NCBI GenBank assembly: GCA_040220415.1
Contig: JAVJUV010000040.1
Location: 91,358 to 155,357, forward strand
Direction: 5' to 3'
Source: JAVJUV01 sp040220415
GTDB taxonomy: Bacteria; Pseudomonadota; Alphaproteobacteria; Rhodobacterales; Rhodobacteraceae
Length of the DNA: 64,000 nt
Shown here one piece after another: positions 1-8,358 of the stretch (positions are counted from its first letter, which is position 1; the number at the start of each line of letters is the position of its first letter). The position numbers and the translations under genes are program-made. The notes beneath the pieces were generated by a model, which saw nothing but the letters and a program-made list of their open reading frames with translations, was not told where the DNA came from and ran no database searches.

Positions 1-893
1 AGGCGCGGACCGATCACACCGTAAACTTCGTCGAGGGTTATTCGGGTTCCATCGTCAAGGTCACCGAAGTGCTTGAAGGCGTTCAGGACGGCATTATCGA
101 CATCGGCGGCATGTGCTTCTGCTTCGAGCCGTCGAACCTGCCCTTGCATGCATTCCAGGTGATGCTGCCTTTCGGCACGATGGACCCTGAGACGTCGTTG
201 AAGGTGGCTCAGGAAGTCTATGCCGAGGTTCCCTATCTCTCGGACGTCTTCGAGGAAAAATTCAACCAGGTGCTGCTCGCCCGTATCGCGGACGGTGGAT
301 ACAACCTGGGCACGTCGTTCCCCTGGGACGACCTTTCGGATCTCGAGGGCCAGAAGATCGCTGGCGCGGGCCTGAACCTGAACTGGCTTGAGTATGCGGG
401 CGTATCACCTGTCCAATCCTCGTTGGCCACGGCCTATACGGAAATGAAAACCAACGTGTATGAAGGCTGGATCATGTTTCCGTCGGCATGGGTCAATCTG
501 AAGCTCTACGAGCCGGGTCCGTATTACACGCTGATCGGGTTCGGTTCGATGACCTGGCACGGGCTGACGATGAACAAGGACACATTCGACGCGCTGCCCG
601 ACGACTTCAAGGAGGTTCTTCTGGAGGTTGCAGCAGACTTCGAGGAGCAGACCGGGATCGTCAACGCCTCCGAATACGACCGGTTGGTCGAAGAGTTGCG
701 TGGCATGATCACGGTCAGCGAGATCGATCCCAATGTCCGCAAGGCCTGGGCCGAGTCGCTGGCCTCGTGGCCGCAGACGATGGCCGATGAACTTGAGGCT
801 CAGGGGCTTCCCGCCAAGCAGGTTCTCAATCTCGTGCTCGATCGGGCAGAAGCCAACGGATACGAGTGGCCAGTCCGGTATCCGATCCAGTAA
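1..893 (+). CDS. dctP: TRAP transporter substrate-binding protein DctP (5' end outside window)
   Basis: Periplasmic solute receptor of a tripartite ATP-independent periplasmic (TRAP) transporter. The reading frame is open from base 3 with no stop, so the N-terminus and signal peptide lie left of the window; the ATG at 69 is internal. The visible part (about 296 residues) has typical DctP features: GYSGSIVKVTEVLEGVQDG near the start, a WIMFPSAW stretch, then MNKDTFDALP followed by a long C-terminal helix region. It heads dctPQM. The ligand cannot be read from sequence; the downstream molybdenum hydroxylase hints at an organic acid or aromatic/heterocyclic compound, which is inference. Confidence 0.9.
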   Translation, partial: ARTDHTVNFVEGYSGSIVKVTEVLEGVQDGIIDIGGMCFCFEPSNLPLHAFQVMLPFGTMDPETSLKVAQEVYAEVPYLSDVFEEKFNQVLLARIADGGYNLGTSFPWDDLSDLEGQKIAGAGLNLNWLEYAGVSPVQSSLATAYTEMKTNVYEGWIMFPSAWVNLKLYEPGPYYTLIGFGSMTWHGLTMNKDTFDALPDDFKEVLLEVAADFEEQTGIVNASEYDRLVEELRGMITVSEIDPNVRKAWAESLASWPQTMADELEAQGLPAKQVLNLVLDRAEANGYEWPVRYPIQ

Positions 894-906
894 TCAAAGA
901 CCAAAC

Positions 907-939
907 GGGCGCCTCGTTCCAAACGGGGCGCCCTTATTT
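907..939 (+). terminator. GC hairpin between dctP and dctQ, attenuator-like
   Basis: GGGCGCC (907-913) pairs perfectly with GGCGCCC (927-933), with a 13-base loop, and is followed by TTATTT. It lies in the 56-base gap between the receptor and the small permease. Such hairpins often end part of the transcripts or protect the upstream mRNA, giving more receptor than permease; that role here is inferred. Confidence 0.6.
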
Positions 940-949
940 GTGAGGCAAA

Positions 950-1450
950 ATGCCCCTTGTCCGGTTGACCGACCGCCTGACCAAACTCCTGATGATCGTC
1001 GGAGCGATCTGGGCGTTCTTTCTGTGCTTCTTCATTCTGGCCGACATCATCACACGCGCGCTGAACATCCCGATTTCCGGCACAAAAGAGATCGTCGCGA
1101 ATTCGGTTGTGATCATCGTTTTCATGCAAATTGGTTTTGCCGTCCGAAGCGACTCGATGCTGCGCGCCGATTTTCTGGTCATTGCGATGCCCAAGCCTGT
1201 TCAGAAGGCGCTGCTGATTTTCGCCTTCGTTCTGGGCGCGGCGCTTTTCTTCTTCCTGCTGAAGGCCGGGATCACGCCAGCGCTCAGGTCTTTCGCAAAC
1301 GGTGAATTCGATGGCGAGGGGGCGTTGCGCGTGCCCGTCTGGCCGACCCGGTGGATGATCGTCTTTGGCGCGGGGCTTGCCGCGGTGAACTACGTTCTTC
1401 TTGCCATCGTTGAAATCTTCGGCCTTCGGGTCGAACGCATGGACCTTTAG
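950..1450 (+). CDS. dctQ: TRAP transporter small permease DctQ
   Basis: Small membrane subunit (166 aa) of the TRAP transporter, with four predicted membrane segments (roughly residues 12-32, 45-65, 85-108 and 130-150), the usual DctQ layout. The motif ISGTKEIVANSVVI and the following FAVRSDSMLRAD resemble the conserved loop of this family. A GAGG run sits a few bases before the ATG. It lies between dctP and dctM and its stop is 4 bases before the dctM start, so the permease genes are probably co-translated. It should form the membrane complex with DctM. Confidence 0.88.
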   Translation: MPLVRLTDRLTKLLMIVGAIWAFFLCFFILADIITRALNIPISGTKEIVANSVVIIVFMQIGFAVRSDSMLRADFLVIAMPKPVQKALLIFAFVLGAALFFFLLKAGITPALRSFANGEFDGEGALRVPVWPTRWMIVFGAGLAAVNYVLLAIVEIFGLRVERMDL

Positions 1451-1454
1451 GCGC

Positions 1455-2810
1455 ATGTTCGATTTCGGAACTGCCGGGCTGATCATCGCCCTCCTTCTGG
1501 GGCTGGTGCTTATCGGCGTTCACGTCGCCGTCGCACTTGGGGTGACAAGCGCCATCGGCATCTACCTTGTTACCGGCAAATTGAGAATCGTCGAGGCTAC
1601 GCTTGCCTCGACCTCTGCCGAGGCGCTGCGTGACTTCACGTTCGCTGTGATCCCGCTCTTCATGCTCATGGGCGAATTCATCGGCCGATCAGGAGCGATC
1701 ACCGATATTTACGTCGCGATCAACCGTGGTCTTCGGAAGATTCCGGCACGGCTTGCCATTGCAACCGTACTTGGCAACACGGTCTTCTCTTTTGTCACGG
1801 GCGTGTCGATCGCCTCGGCGGCGGCCTTCAGCCGCATCGCGTATCCCGAGATGAAAGCCCACAACTACGATCGGGGTTTTTCGCTGGGCACGATTGCGGG
1901 GTCGAGTTGCCTTGGGATGCTGATTCCCCCATCGGTCCTGATGATCGTCTGGGGTATCCTGACTGAGCAATCTATCGGGCGTCTGTTCCTGGCGGGCGTT
2001 CTGCCCGGAATCCTGCTGGCCACGCTGTTCATACTTTACATCGTCGTGCGGGCGCTTATGCGGCCTGAACTTGTCGGCGAGGGCAGCGCGCACGTGGATC
2101 ACGAGGCCATCCGCGTCGAAGATGGCTTTGACAGTGCTCATGCCGAACTGGAGACCCTGCCATTCGTCGTCTCGCTTATCGGCGTGGTGGGGATTGTCGG
2201 TGCCGTCTTGGGCGGAATCTGGTTCGGAGTGTTTACTCCGACCGAGGGAGCAGGTGCTGGTGCGGCCCTTGCGCTGATCCTTGCGGTGATCAAGGGAATG
2301 CGCTGGAAGGAGTTCATCGACGCAATCTATTCTGTTGGCAAGACGGCTGCGCCGATCATGATCCTGTTGCTGGCCGCTGCGCTTTACTCGCGCACACTGG
2401 CCATGACCGGCGTGACAAACGCAATTCGCGAGTTCTTCGTCGAAAGTGGCCTGGATCCCTTTGTGATCCTCGCGATCATCGTGCTGATCTGGTTCATCCT
2501 TGGAATGATTATCGACTCTATCTCGATCATGCTTCTGACGGTGCCCATCGTCGAACCCGTGGCGATGGCCTTTGGATTCGATCAGGTCGCCTTTGCAATC
2601 GTCGGGATCATCGCCATCGAGGCTGGACTTCTGACGCCGCCCTTCGGATTGCTGGTCTACACCGTCAAGGCCGCCATTCGGGACGATGAGGTCGGCGTTC
2701 AGAGTATCTTCTATTCGTCGATCCCGTACTGGTTCATCATGTTGTTCGCGGTCATTCTGATCGTCATGTTCCCGTCAATCGCCAACTGGCTACCCAATCT
2801 CTTGATGTAA
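1455..2810 (+). CDS. dctM: TRAP transporter large permease DctM
   Basis: Large membrane subunit (451 aa from the ATG at 1455) of the TRAP transporter, a Na+-driven carrier with about 11-12 membrane helices. Visible family marks are the N-terminal LLLGLVLIGVHVAVALG, the ATVLGNTVFSFVTGVSIASAAA segment and GSSCLGMLIPPSVLMIVWG (a typical DctM loop). A longer reading frame opens at 1401, but that start is inside dctQ; the ATG at 1455 follows the dctQ stop directly and gives a normal DctM N-terminus. A DUF1330 gene follows after 10 bases, so the operon probably continues. Confidence 0.92.
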   Translation: MFDFGTAGLIIALLLGLVLIGVHVAVALGVTSAIGIYLVTGKLRIVEATLASTSAEALRDFTFAVIPLFMLMGEFIGRSGAITDIYVAINRGLRKIPARLAIATVLGNTVFSFVTGVSIASAAAFSRIAYPEMKAHNYDRGFSLGTIAGSSCLGMLIPPSVLMIVWGILTEQSIGRLFLAGVLPGILLATLFILYIVVRALMRPELVGEGSAHVDHEAIRVEDGFDSAHAELETLPFVVSLIGVVGIVGAVLGGIWFGVFTPTEGAGAGAALALILAVIKGMRWKEFIDAIYSVGKTAAPIMILLLAAALYSRTLAMTGVTNAIREFFVESGLDPFVILAIIVLIWFILGMIIDSISIMLLTVPIVEPVAMAFGFDQVAFAIVGIIAIEAGLLTPPFGLLVYTVKAAIRDDEVGVQSIFYSSIPYWFIMLFAVILIVMFPSIANWLPNLLM

Positions 2811-2820
2811 GGAGTGTTCC

Positions 2821-3126
2821 ATGCCCGCCTACTGGCTTGCGCGCGCCAAGATCAATGACCCGGTCGAGTACAAGAAATACACCGACCAGGTACCGGCAAT
2901 CATCGCAAAGTATGGCGGCAAGGTTCTGGCGCGAGGTGGCCGGTTCGAGATCATGGAGGGTCCCGAAAAGTTCGGGCGTTTCGTGGTGATCGAGTTCCCG
3001 ACGTTCGAAGATGGCGTCGCCTGCTTCCGCTCGCCCGAATACGACGCCGCTGCACGACACCGGCGCGAGAACGGTGTGGGTGAAGTTGAAACGGTCATTC
3101 TGGAAGCCGGCGAATTCACGAAGTGA
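2821..3126 (+). CDS. DUF1330 family protein
   Basis: A 101-residue cytoplasmic protein of the DUF1330 family (ferredoxin-like, dimeric alpha-beta barrel fold). The start MPAYWLARAKINDP and the segment GGKVLARGGRFEIMEG, followed by VVIEFPTFEDGVACFRSPEY, are the classic pattern of the family. Its biochemical role is not established. It has a good Shine-Dalgarno (AAGGAG, just after the dctM stop) and lies 10 bases after dctM, so it belongs to the TRAP operon. DUF1330 genes often accompany catabolic operons, so a small-molecule binding or tautomerase/isomerase-like role is possible but unproven. Confidence 0.85.
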   Translation: MPAYWLARAKINDPVEYKKYTDQVPAIIAKYGGKVLARGGRFEIMEGPEKFGRFVVIEFPTFEDGVACFRSPEYDAAARHRRENGVGEVETVILEAGEFTK

Positions 3127-3136
3127 AGGAAGTGCA

Positions 3137-4108
3137 ATGACGAAGAGAGTCGTTATCGACGCCCAGGGCGGACCAGAAGTGATGCGGTTGGAAGATTTCG
3201 ATGTTCCCAACCCCGGTCCGGGCGAGGCGCAGATCGAGCAAACGGCCATCGGCCTGAACTACATGGACGTCTACCAACGCTCGGGACTGTACCCGATGCA
3301 GCTGCCCAGCCCACTGGGGCTTGAGGCTGCAGGACGCGTCGTGGCTGTCGGTGAGGGCGTAACCGAGGTATCGATCGGGGATCGGGTAGTCTATGGCGGC
3401 GTTCTTGGGGCGTATGCGGGACTTCGGAATGCTCCCGCAGGGCGGCTTGTTCCGATACCGGATGGCATCACCGACGAACAGGCTGCTGCTGTTCTGATGA
3501 AAGGGATGACCGTAGAATACCTGCTGGAGCGTACCTACAAAGTGAAATCGGGCGATGACGTGCTGTTCTGGGCCGCATCGGGTGGTGTGGGTCAACTGGC
3601 GGGTCAATGGGGCAAGAACCTTGGCGCCCGCATGATCGGCGTAACCGCCGGCCGGGCGAACTGCGAGTTGATCCGCACGATCGGATATGCCGAAGCCTTG
3701 GATCGTACGAAGGACGACATCGCCGCCCGGGTTCGAGAGCTGACAGGTGGCAAGGGGGTGCCGGTAGTCTATGACAGCGTTGGCAAAGCCAGTTTCGAAG
3801 CCTCAATCGACAGCCTGGCGACCTACGGGATGTTCGTATCGTTCGGCGCGACAACCGGAGCCCCGCCTGATGTCCCCGCGCATTTGCTGCAGGTGAAGGG
3901 ATCGCTCTATTTCACGCGCCCCACACTCGCCAACTATGTCGCGTCGCGCGAAGACCTGCTTCATTCCGCGGGCAGGGTTTTCGAATTGATGAAGAACGGA
4001 GTGCTTGAGGTGCGCATCGGCCAACGCTTGCCGCTTGCAGATGTCCAGAAGGCACATTTCGCGCTGCAAGCGGGTGAAACGACCGGTTCGACCGTGTTTT
4101 TCCCCTAA
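3137..4108 (+). CDS. Quinone oxidoreductase-like NAD(P)-dependent MDR protein
   Basis: Zinc-independent medium-chain dehydrogenase/reductase (323 aa) of the quinone oxidoreductase (Qor) type. These proteins reduce quinones or activated double bonds using NADPH. The GroES-like half includes GLNYMDVYQRSGLY, the Qor signature region; the Rossmann half has AASGGVGQLAGQWGK as the nucleotide-binding loop. The catalytic-zinc ligands of alcohol dehydrogenases are absent. The reading frame is open further upstream to 3011 but that overlaps the DUF1330 gene; the ATG at 3137 follows its stop by 10 bases and gives the normal N-terminus. It closes the TRAP-DUF1330 unit; the substrate is unknown. Confidence 0.85.
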   Translation: MTKRVVIDAQGGPEVMRLEDFDVPNPGPGEAQIEQTAIGLNYMDVYQRSGLYPMQLPSPLGLEAAGRVVAVGEGVTEVSIGDRVVYGGVLGAYAGLRNAPAGRLVPIPDGITDEQAAAVLMKGMTVEYLLERTYKVKSGDDVLFWAASGGVGQLAGQWGKNLGARMIGVTAGRANCELIRTIGYAEALDRTKDDIAARVRELTGGKGVPVVYDSVGKASFEASIDSLATYGMFVSFGATTGAPPDVPAHLLQVKGSLYFTRPTLANYVASREDLLHSAGRVFELMKNGVLEVRIGQRLPLADVQKAHFALQAGETTGSTVFFP

Positions 4109-4528
4109 GGCACCGCGAGACCACGGCCTGGGCATCAAACTTTGCGGGGGTTGGGCCGAAGGACGCGGACCGCGATGCGGCCGATCTACTCTGGATCGGA
4201 CAACAGCAGCGTGGCCTGCAGGCCAAGTGTGGCGTCAGGGCCAGAAGCGCATATTCTCTTGTCTCATACCTGCCATGTCCGATGGCTGGCGGGATGAACA
4301 CACCTGCAATTCCGAAAGTGCTTCTTGGGACAGCTGCATCGCGTCACCCCCCAGTTTCCCGAGAATGAGCGCACCTCTTTGAAATCAATACAGTTGACTT
4401 TCCTGGGCGTGTAAATGGTGCGCGAATATCGATCAAAAAACCGGCAGTTCCATTCTGGCGTTCGCTTCTGAGACCTCTTAGAGTTGGAATGCGTCGCCGA
4501 ACGGCGCAAGGGATTGGAGAGTCTAGCA
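4109..4528. other. 420-base gap without a recognised gene
   Basis: No reading frame here has family resemblance or a convincing ribosome binding site. A TTGACT hexamer (4394-4399) lacks a matching -10 box at 16-18 bases. The region probably holds the promoter of the molybdenum hydroxylase operon starting at 4529, but I cannot place it. Confidence 0.5.
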
Positions 4529-5392
4529 ATGCAGTACCTGAGAGCAACGGACACGGCGCAAGTTGTCCGGCACCTTCTGGATGCCGGGACCAATGGCCGT
4601 GTTTTGGCAGGAGGCACGGATTTGCTCGTCCAGATGAAATCGCGCCGTGTATCGCCGGTTGTGATTGTGGACATCAAGCAACTGCCGGGCGCGATGGAAA
4701 TCGAACGCGAGGGCGGTCGCTATCGCATCGGCGCGGGCGTTTCCGGCGCAATGCTTGGTGAAGATGTATCCTTCGTTGCTGACTGGCCCGGCGTCGCCGA
4801 GGCCGCACAGTTGATCGGATCGACGCAAATTCAGGGGCGGGCGACGATGGTCGGCAATCTCTGCAATGCGTCTCCCGCCGCAGATACGGTGCCTGCGTTG
4901 ATCGCAGCCGGGGCAACGGCTGTTATTGAAGGCCCTGGCGGGCAACGGGAGATCGCGGTGGCGGACATTCCCGCGGGACCAGGGAAGACGACGCTCGAAC
5001 CCGGTGAGTTCGTATCGGCTGTTCGTCTTGCTGCACGGCCCGCGGGGTCTTCGGACGCCTACCTGCGGTTCATTCCGCGATCGGAAATGGACATTGCCGT
5101 GGCTTCAGCCGGCGTGAATTTGATCGTGGACGGCGACGGGTTGGTGACAGAGGCGCGGGTGGCGCTTGGTGCCGTGGCTGCGACGGCTTATCTTGACGAG
5201 GCCGCCGGCGCACGCCTGATTGGAACAAAACTCGAGGATGATGTGCTGTCGGAACTAGCGGCCCTCTGCGGCGAGTCCTGCAGCCCGATTGACGACAAAC
5301 GCGGCACCGTCGCCTATCGGCGTGATGTCGTGGGTGTTCTGGCAAAACGTGCTGCACGCATTGCCTACCAGCGCGCGAAGGAGAAGGCATGA
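4529..5392 (+). CDS. Molybdenum hydroxylase FAD-binding subunit (CoxM/CutM type)
   Basis: Medium, FAD-binding subunit (287 aa) of a xanthine dehydrogenase family enzyme; it passes electrons from the 2Fe-2S subunit to an acceptor. The N-terminal VLAGGTDLLVQMK is the FAD-binding loop, and IGSTQIQGRATMVGNLCNASPAADT is the second flavin motif (AGGTD and TxGGN-like positions). The ATG at 4529 follows a GGATTGGAGAG run; an in-frame ATG at 4484 gives an atypical N-terminus. Its stop overlaps the 2Fe-2S subunit start (ATGA), so the three subunits are translationally coupled. Form-specific features of CO dehydrogenase are not visible. Confidence 0.9.
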   Translation: MQYLRATDTAQVVRHLLDAGTNGRVLAGGTDLLVQMKSRRVSPVVIVDIKQLPGAMEIEREGGRYRIGAGVSGAMLGEDVSFVADWPGVAEAAQLIGSTQIQGRATMVGNLCNASPAADTVPALIAAGATAVIEGPGGQREIAVADIPAGPGKTTLEPGEFVSAVRLAARPAGSSDAYLRFIPRSEMDIAVASAGVNLIVDGDGLVTEARVALGAVAATAYLDEAAGARLIGTKLEDDVLSELAALCGESCSPIDDKRGTVAYRRDVVGVLAKRAARIAYQRAKEKA

Positions 5393-5877
5393 CCGGTATT
5401 CTGGTATCGACTACGATAAACGGCGATCCGCAGGAATTCGTCTGCACGCCGGACGAAACACTCTTGGAAGCGCTTCGCAACCGGCTGGGTCTGACCGGCT
5501 CCAAGGAGGGCTGCGGGACCGGTGATTGCGGTGCCTGCAGTGTGACGATGAACGGGCGACTGGTCTGTTCCTGCCTCGTGCTTGCCGCCGAAGCCGATGG
5601 TGCCGAGATCGGCACCATCGAGGGCGTGGCAGGGGGCGAAGGACTTCATCCTCTGCAAGAGGCGTTCATCGAGCATGCCGCGCTTCAATGCGGTATCTGC
5701 ACGCCCGGAATTCTCGTGGCCGCGAAAGCGCTTCTGGAGCGCAGCCCCGATCCCAGCGATGAAGAGGTCCGCTACTGGCTGGCGGGCAACCTTTGCCGCT
5801 GCACAGGTTACGACAAGATCATCAAGGCCGTTCAAAGTGCAGCCGCAGTGATGAGGGAACAAAGCCATGGCGTATGA
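5389..5877 (+). CDS. Molybdenum hydroxylase 2Fe-2S subunit (CoxS/CutS type)
   Basis: Small iron-sulfur subunit (162 aa) carrying two [2Fe-2S] clusters. The N-terminal plant-ferredoxin-like domain has GCGTGDCGACSV with the later Cys pair at VCSC; the C-terminal four-helix domain has LQCGICTPG and NLCRCTGY, the typical CxxC and CxC ligands. It moves electrons from the Mo-pterin site to the flavin subunit. It overlaps both neighbours (4 bases with the FAD subunit, 11 bases with the large subunit), so the complex is made from one tightly coupled message. Confidence 0.95.
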   Translation: MTGILVSTTINGDPQEFVCTPDETLLEALRNRLGLTGSKEGCGTGDCGACSVTMNGRLVCSCLVLAAEADGAEIGTIEGVAGGEGLHPLQEAFIEHAALQCGICTPGILVAAKALLERSPDPSDEEVRYWLAGNLCRCTGYDKIIKAVQSAAAVMREQSHGV

Positions 5878-8104
5878 CGGATTGAAGAAGAGCGAATTCA
5901 CTGTCGTCGGGACGCGGCCCAAGCGACCCGATGGAATCGAGAAGGTCACCGGCAAAGCGCAATATGGCGCCGACATGACCGCGCCGGGCATGCTTCACGG
6001 GCTAATCCTGAGAAGTCCGCATGCTCATGCGCGCATCAAGTCCATCGATGCCTCGGCAGCACTTGCCTTGCCCGGCGTCAAGGCGGTGGTGACGCAAGCC
6101 GATCTGCCCGACGTCGATGCACAGGATTTGCGCGATGTTCGCGAGAACGTCCTTGCGGGCGAGAAAGCGCTGTACGATGGCCATGCGGTCGCTGCGGTGG
6201 CGGCGACGTCGCTTTCCGTCGCCCGGGCGGCACTCGACAAGATCGTGGTCGACTACGAAGTTCTGCCGCACGTCACCGACGTGGACGAAGCCATGAAGCC
6301 GGGTGCGCCGATCGTGCAGGCGGGTCGCGCGGACGAGACAGTGCCTGAAGGATATTCAGAGAATGTCACCGGCCATTGGGAATTCGGACACGGCGATGTG
6401 GATGCCGGGCTTTCGAGGGCCGATGTCGTGGTCAAGCGCAGTTTTCGGACGGCAGCGACGCATCAGGGCTATATTGAATCGCATGCATGTCTTGCCTCGC
6501 TGAACAGCGAAGGGAAGGGCGATCTTTGGTGCTGCACGCAGGGTCAGTATCATGTCCGTTCGGTCTGCGCGGGTCTCATGGGAATCGATGAATCCCAGCT
6601 TCGCGTCACGCCGTCGGAAATTGGCGGCGGCTTCGGCGGCAAGACCACGGTCTTCATCGAGCCCGTCGCGCTGATCCTTTCGAGGAAAACCGGGCGGCCG
6701 GTGAAGATCGTCATGGACCGGGAAGAAGTCTTCCGGGCCACCGGTCCGACCTGTTCTTCGTCGATCGACGTGGAGATCGGCATGACCAAGGACGGTCGTA
6801 TCACCGCTGGCCGCGCGGACCTTCGCCTGCAGGGTGGGGCATTCCCGTGCGAGACCGCCTACATGGCCGCGCAGGCCGCCTTTGCTGCCTACGATCTCGA
6901 GGCGGTCCGCACCTATGGCTATAACGCCATGACCAATCGTCCGAAAGAGGCGGCATACCGGGCGCCCGGCGCCCCCATGGCAGTCTATGCAATCGAAAGC
7001 GTAGTGGATGAACTCTGCGAAAAGCTGGACCTGGATCCGCTTGACGTGCGCCTGAAGAACGCGGCGAAGAAGGGCACTCTGTCCTCCTACGGACCGACCT
7101 TCAACGACATCGGTCTGGTGGCAACGCTGGAAGCTGCGAAGAACCATCCGCATTACAATGCGCCGCTGGGACCGAACCAGTCGCGCGGTCTTTCCTGCGG
7201 ATTCTGGTTCAACTTCGGCGGAAACGCTTCGGTATCGTTGGCGGTCGATCCCGACGGTACGGTCAGCGTGACCGAGGGCAACCCGGACATCGGCGGATCC
7301 CGCGCGTCGGTTTCCATGATGGCGGCCGAAGAGCTTGGTATCCCCTACGAAAAGGTGCGAACGATCGTTGCCGACACCGCCTCGCTTGGATTCAACGACA
7401 CCACTGACGGCAGTCGGGTGACCTTCATGGTCGGTCTTGCCACGATCGAGGCGGCACGCTCGGCCAAAGCCGAGATGTGCCGCCGGGTGGCAAAGCTTTG
7501 GGGGCTGGAGGACGATGCGGTCAAGTGGGAGGATGGTGCCGTGGTTCCGGCAGGTCCCAACGCGGGCAAGCATCCCCCTATGACATTGGCCGAGATCGCG
7601 GCAATCGCGGGAAATACCGGCGGTCCGATTGCCGGGCATCACGAGACCAACGCGGAAGGGGCGGGCGTCAGTTTCGGCGTTCACATCTGCGACGTGGAGG
7701 TCGATGAAGAAACGGGCGCCACGAAGATCGTGCGCTACACTGTGTTCCAGGATGCGGGGCGGGCGGTTCATCCCGATTATGTGGAAGGACAGATGCAGGG
7801 TGGCGCGGCTCAGGGGATCGGTTGGGCGCTGAACGAGGAATACATCTACGGCGAAGACGGTCGTTTGCAGAACCCAGGTTTCCTTGACTATCGCGTTCCC
7901 GTCGCTTCCGATCTGCCGCCGATCGATACGGTGATCCTCGAGATTCCCAACCCCGGTCACCCTTATGGCGTGCGCGGTGTGGGCGAGACCTCGATCGTGC
8001 CGCCACTCGCGGCGATTTCGAACGCGATTTCGAGGGCCATTGGAGTGCGGATGGCGGAAACACCCATGTCTCCGCCGCGCGTGCTGGCGGCGCTGAAAGG
8101 CTAG
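5867..8104 (+). CDS. Molybdenum hydroxylase large subunit (molybdopterin-binding, xanthine dehydrogenase family)
   Basis: Catalytic subunit (745 aa) binding the molybdenum-pterin cofactor. Visible family marks are the N-terminal RPDGIEKVTGKAQYGAD, the GGGFGGKT motif, EAAYRAPGAPMAVYAIES, and near the C-terminus GVRGVGET, which holds the catalytic glutamate. The active-site loop reads AYRAPGAPM, so it is not a form I CO dehydrogenase, which has AYRCSFR. Likely substrates are an aldehyde, purine or N-heterocycle; the loop resembles nicotinate/hydroxybenzoyl-type hydroxylases rather than a defined member. It is followed two bases later by a MoaD-like gene. Specificity cannot be set from sequence alone. 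Confidence 0.92.
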   Translation: MAYDGLKKSEFTVVGTRPKRPDGIEKVTGKAQYGADMTAPGMLHGLILRSPHAHARIKSIDASAALALPGVKAVVTQADLPDVDAQDLRDVRENVLAGEKALYDGHAVAAVAATSLSVARAALDKIVVDYEVLPHVTDVDEAMKPGAPIVQAGRADETVPEGYSENVTGHWEFGHGDVDAGLSRADVVVKRSFRTAATHQGYIESHACLASLNSEGKGDLWCCTQGQYHVRSVCAGLMGIDESQLRVTPSEIGGGFGGKTTVFIEPVALILSRKTGRPVKIVMDREEVFRATGPTCSSSIDVEIGMTKDGRITAGRADLRLQGGAFPCETAYMAAQAAFAAYDLEAVRTYGYNAMTNRPKEAAYRAPGAPMAVYAIESVVDELCEKLDLDPLDVRLKNAAKKGTLSSYGPTFNDIGLVATLEAAKNHPHYNAPLGPNQSRGLSCGFWFNFGGNASVSLAVDPDGTVSVTEGNPDIGGSRASVSMMAAEELGIPYEKVRTIVADTASLGFNDTTDGSRVTFMVGLATIEAARSAKAEMCRRVAKLWGLEDDAVKWEDGAVVPAGPNAGKHPPMTLAEIAAIAGNTGGPIAGHHETNAEGAGVSFGVHICDVEVDEETGATKIVRYTVFQDAGRAVHPDYVEGQMQGGAAQGIGWALNEEYIYGEDGRLQNPGFLDYRVPVASDLPPIDTVILEIPNPGHPYGVRGVGETSIVPPLAAISNAISRAIGVRMAETPMSPPRVLAALKG

Positions 8105-8106
8105 CC

Positions 8107-8352
8107 GTGGTCCGGGTAAAGCTTTGGGGATCGTTGCGGTCGCTGGCAGGCGACCGCGAGGTTCTGGAGCTGGAAGCCCGGACATTGAAGGAAGTGATCG
8201 ACGCGATCCTCGAAGAAGTGCCCGCGCTTGAACCGCAGATCAAGCGCGGTGTCTCGTTCTCGGTGGATGGGCTCGTCTATCGGGACTCGTGGTTCGTTCC
8301 CATCGACGATGCGAAAGAAATCGTGATGATGCCGAGGATGGTCGGGGGCTGA
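8107..8352 (+). CDS. MoaD/ThiS-like ubiquitin-fold protein ending in Gly-Gly
   Basis: An 81-residue protein with a beta-grasp layout (VRVKLWGSLRSLAG at the start) that ends in MVGG. The C-terminal double glycine is the residue pair that MoaD and ThiS use as a thiocarboxylate sulfur carrier. It starts at a GTG two bases after the large-subunit stop, so it is the fourth gene of the hydroxylase operon. The inferred job is sulfur supply for molybdopterin synthesis or for sulfuration of this enzyme's cofactor. No MoaE partner or activating E1 (MoeB) is present in the window, so it may use those encoded elsewhere, or serve another sulfur transfer. Confidence 0.75.
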   Translation: MVRVKLWGSLRSLAGDREVLELEARTLKEVIDAILEEVPALEPQIKRGVSFSVDGLVYRDSWFVPIDDAKEIVMMPRMVGG

Positions 8353-8358
8353 CGCCCG

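Noticed and set aside
4394..4422. TTGACT as -35 box of the hydroxylase operon
   Set aside because: No -10-like hexamer at 16-18 bases; the only TAAATG is 12 bases away.
5867..8104. Large subunit as carbon monoxide dehydrogenase (CoxL)
   Set aside because: Subunit order and size fit loosely, but the active-site loop is AYRAPGAPM and not the AYRCSFR of form I CO dehydrogenase.
6356..8185. Long minus-strand open frame (609 codons) opposite the molybdenum hydroxylase
   Set aside because: It mirrors a clearly coding plus-strand gene, has no family motif and no ribosome binding site; long antisense frames are expected in GC-rich DNA.
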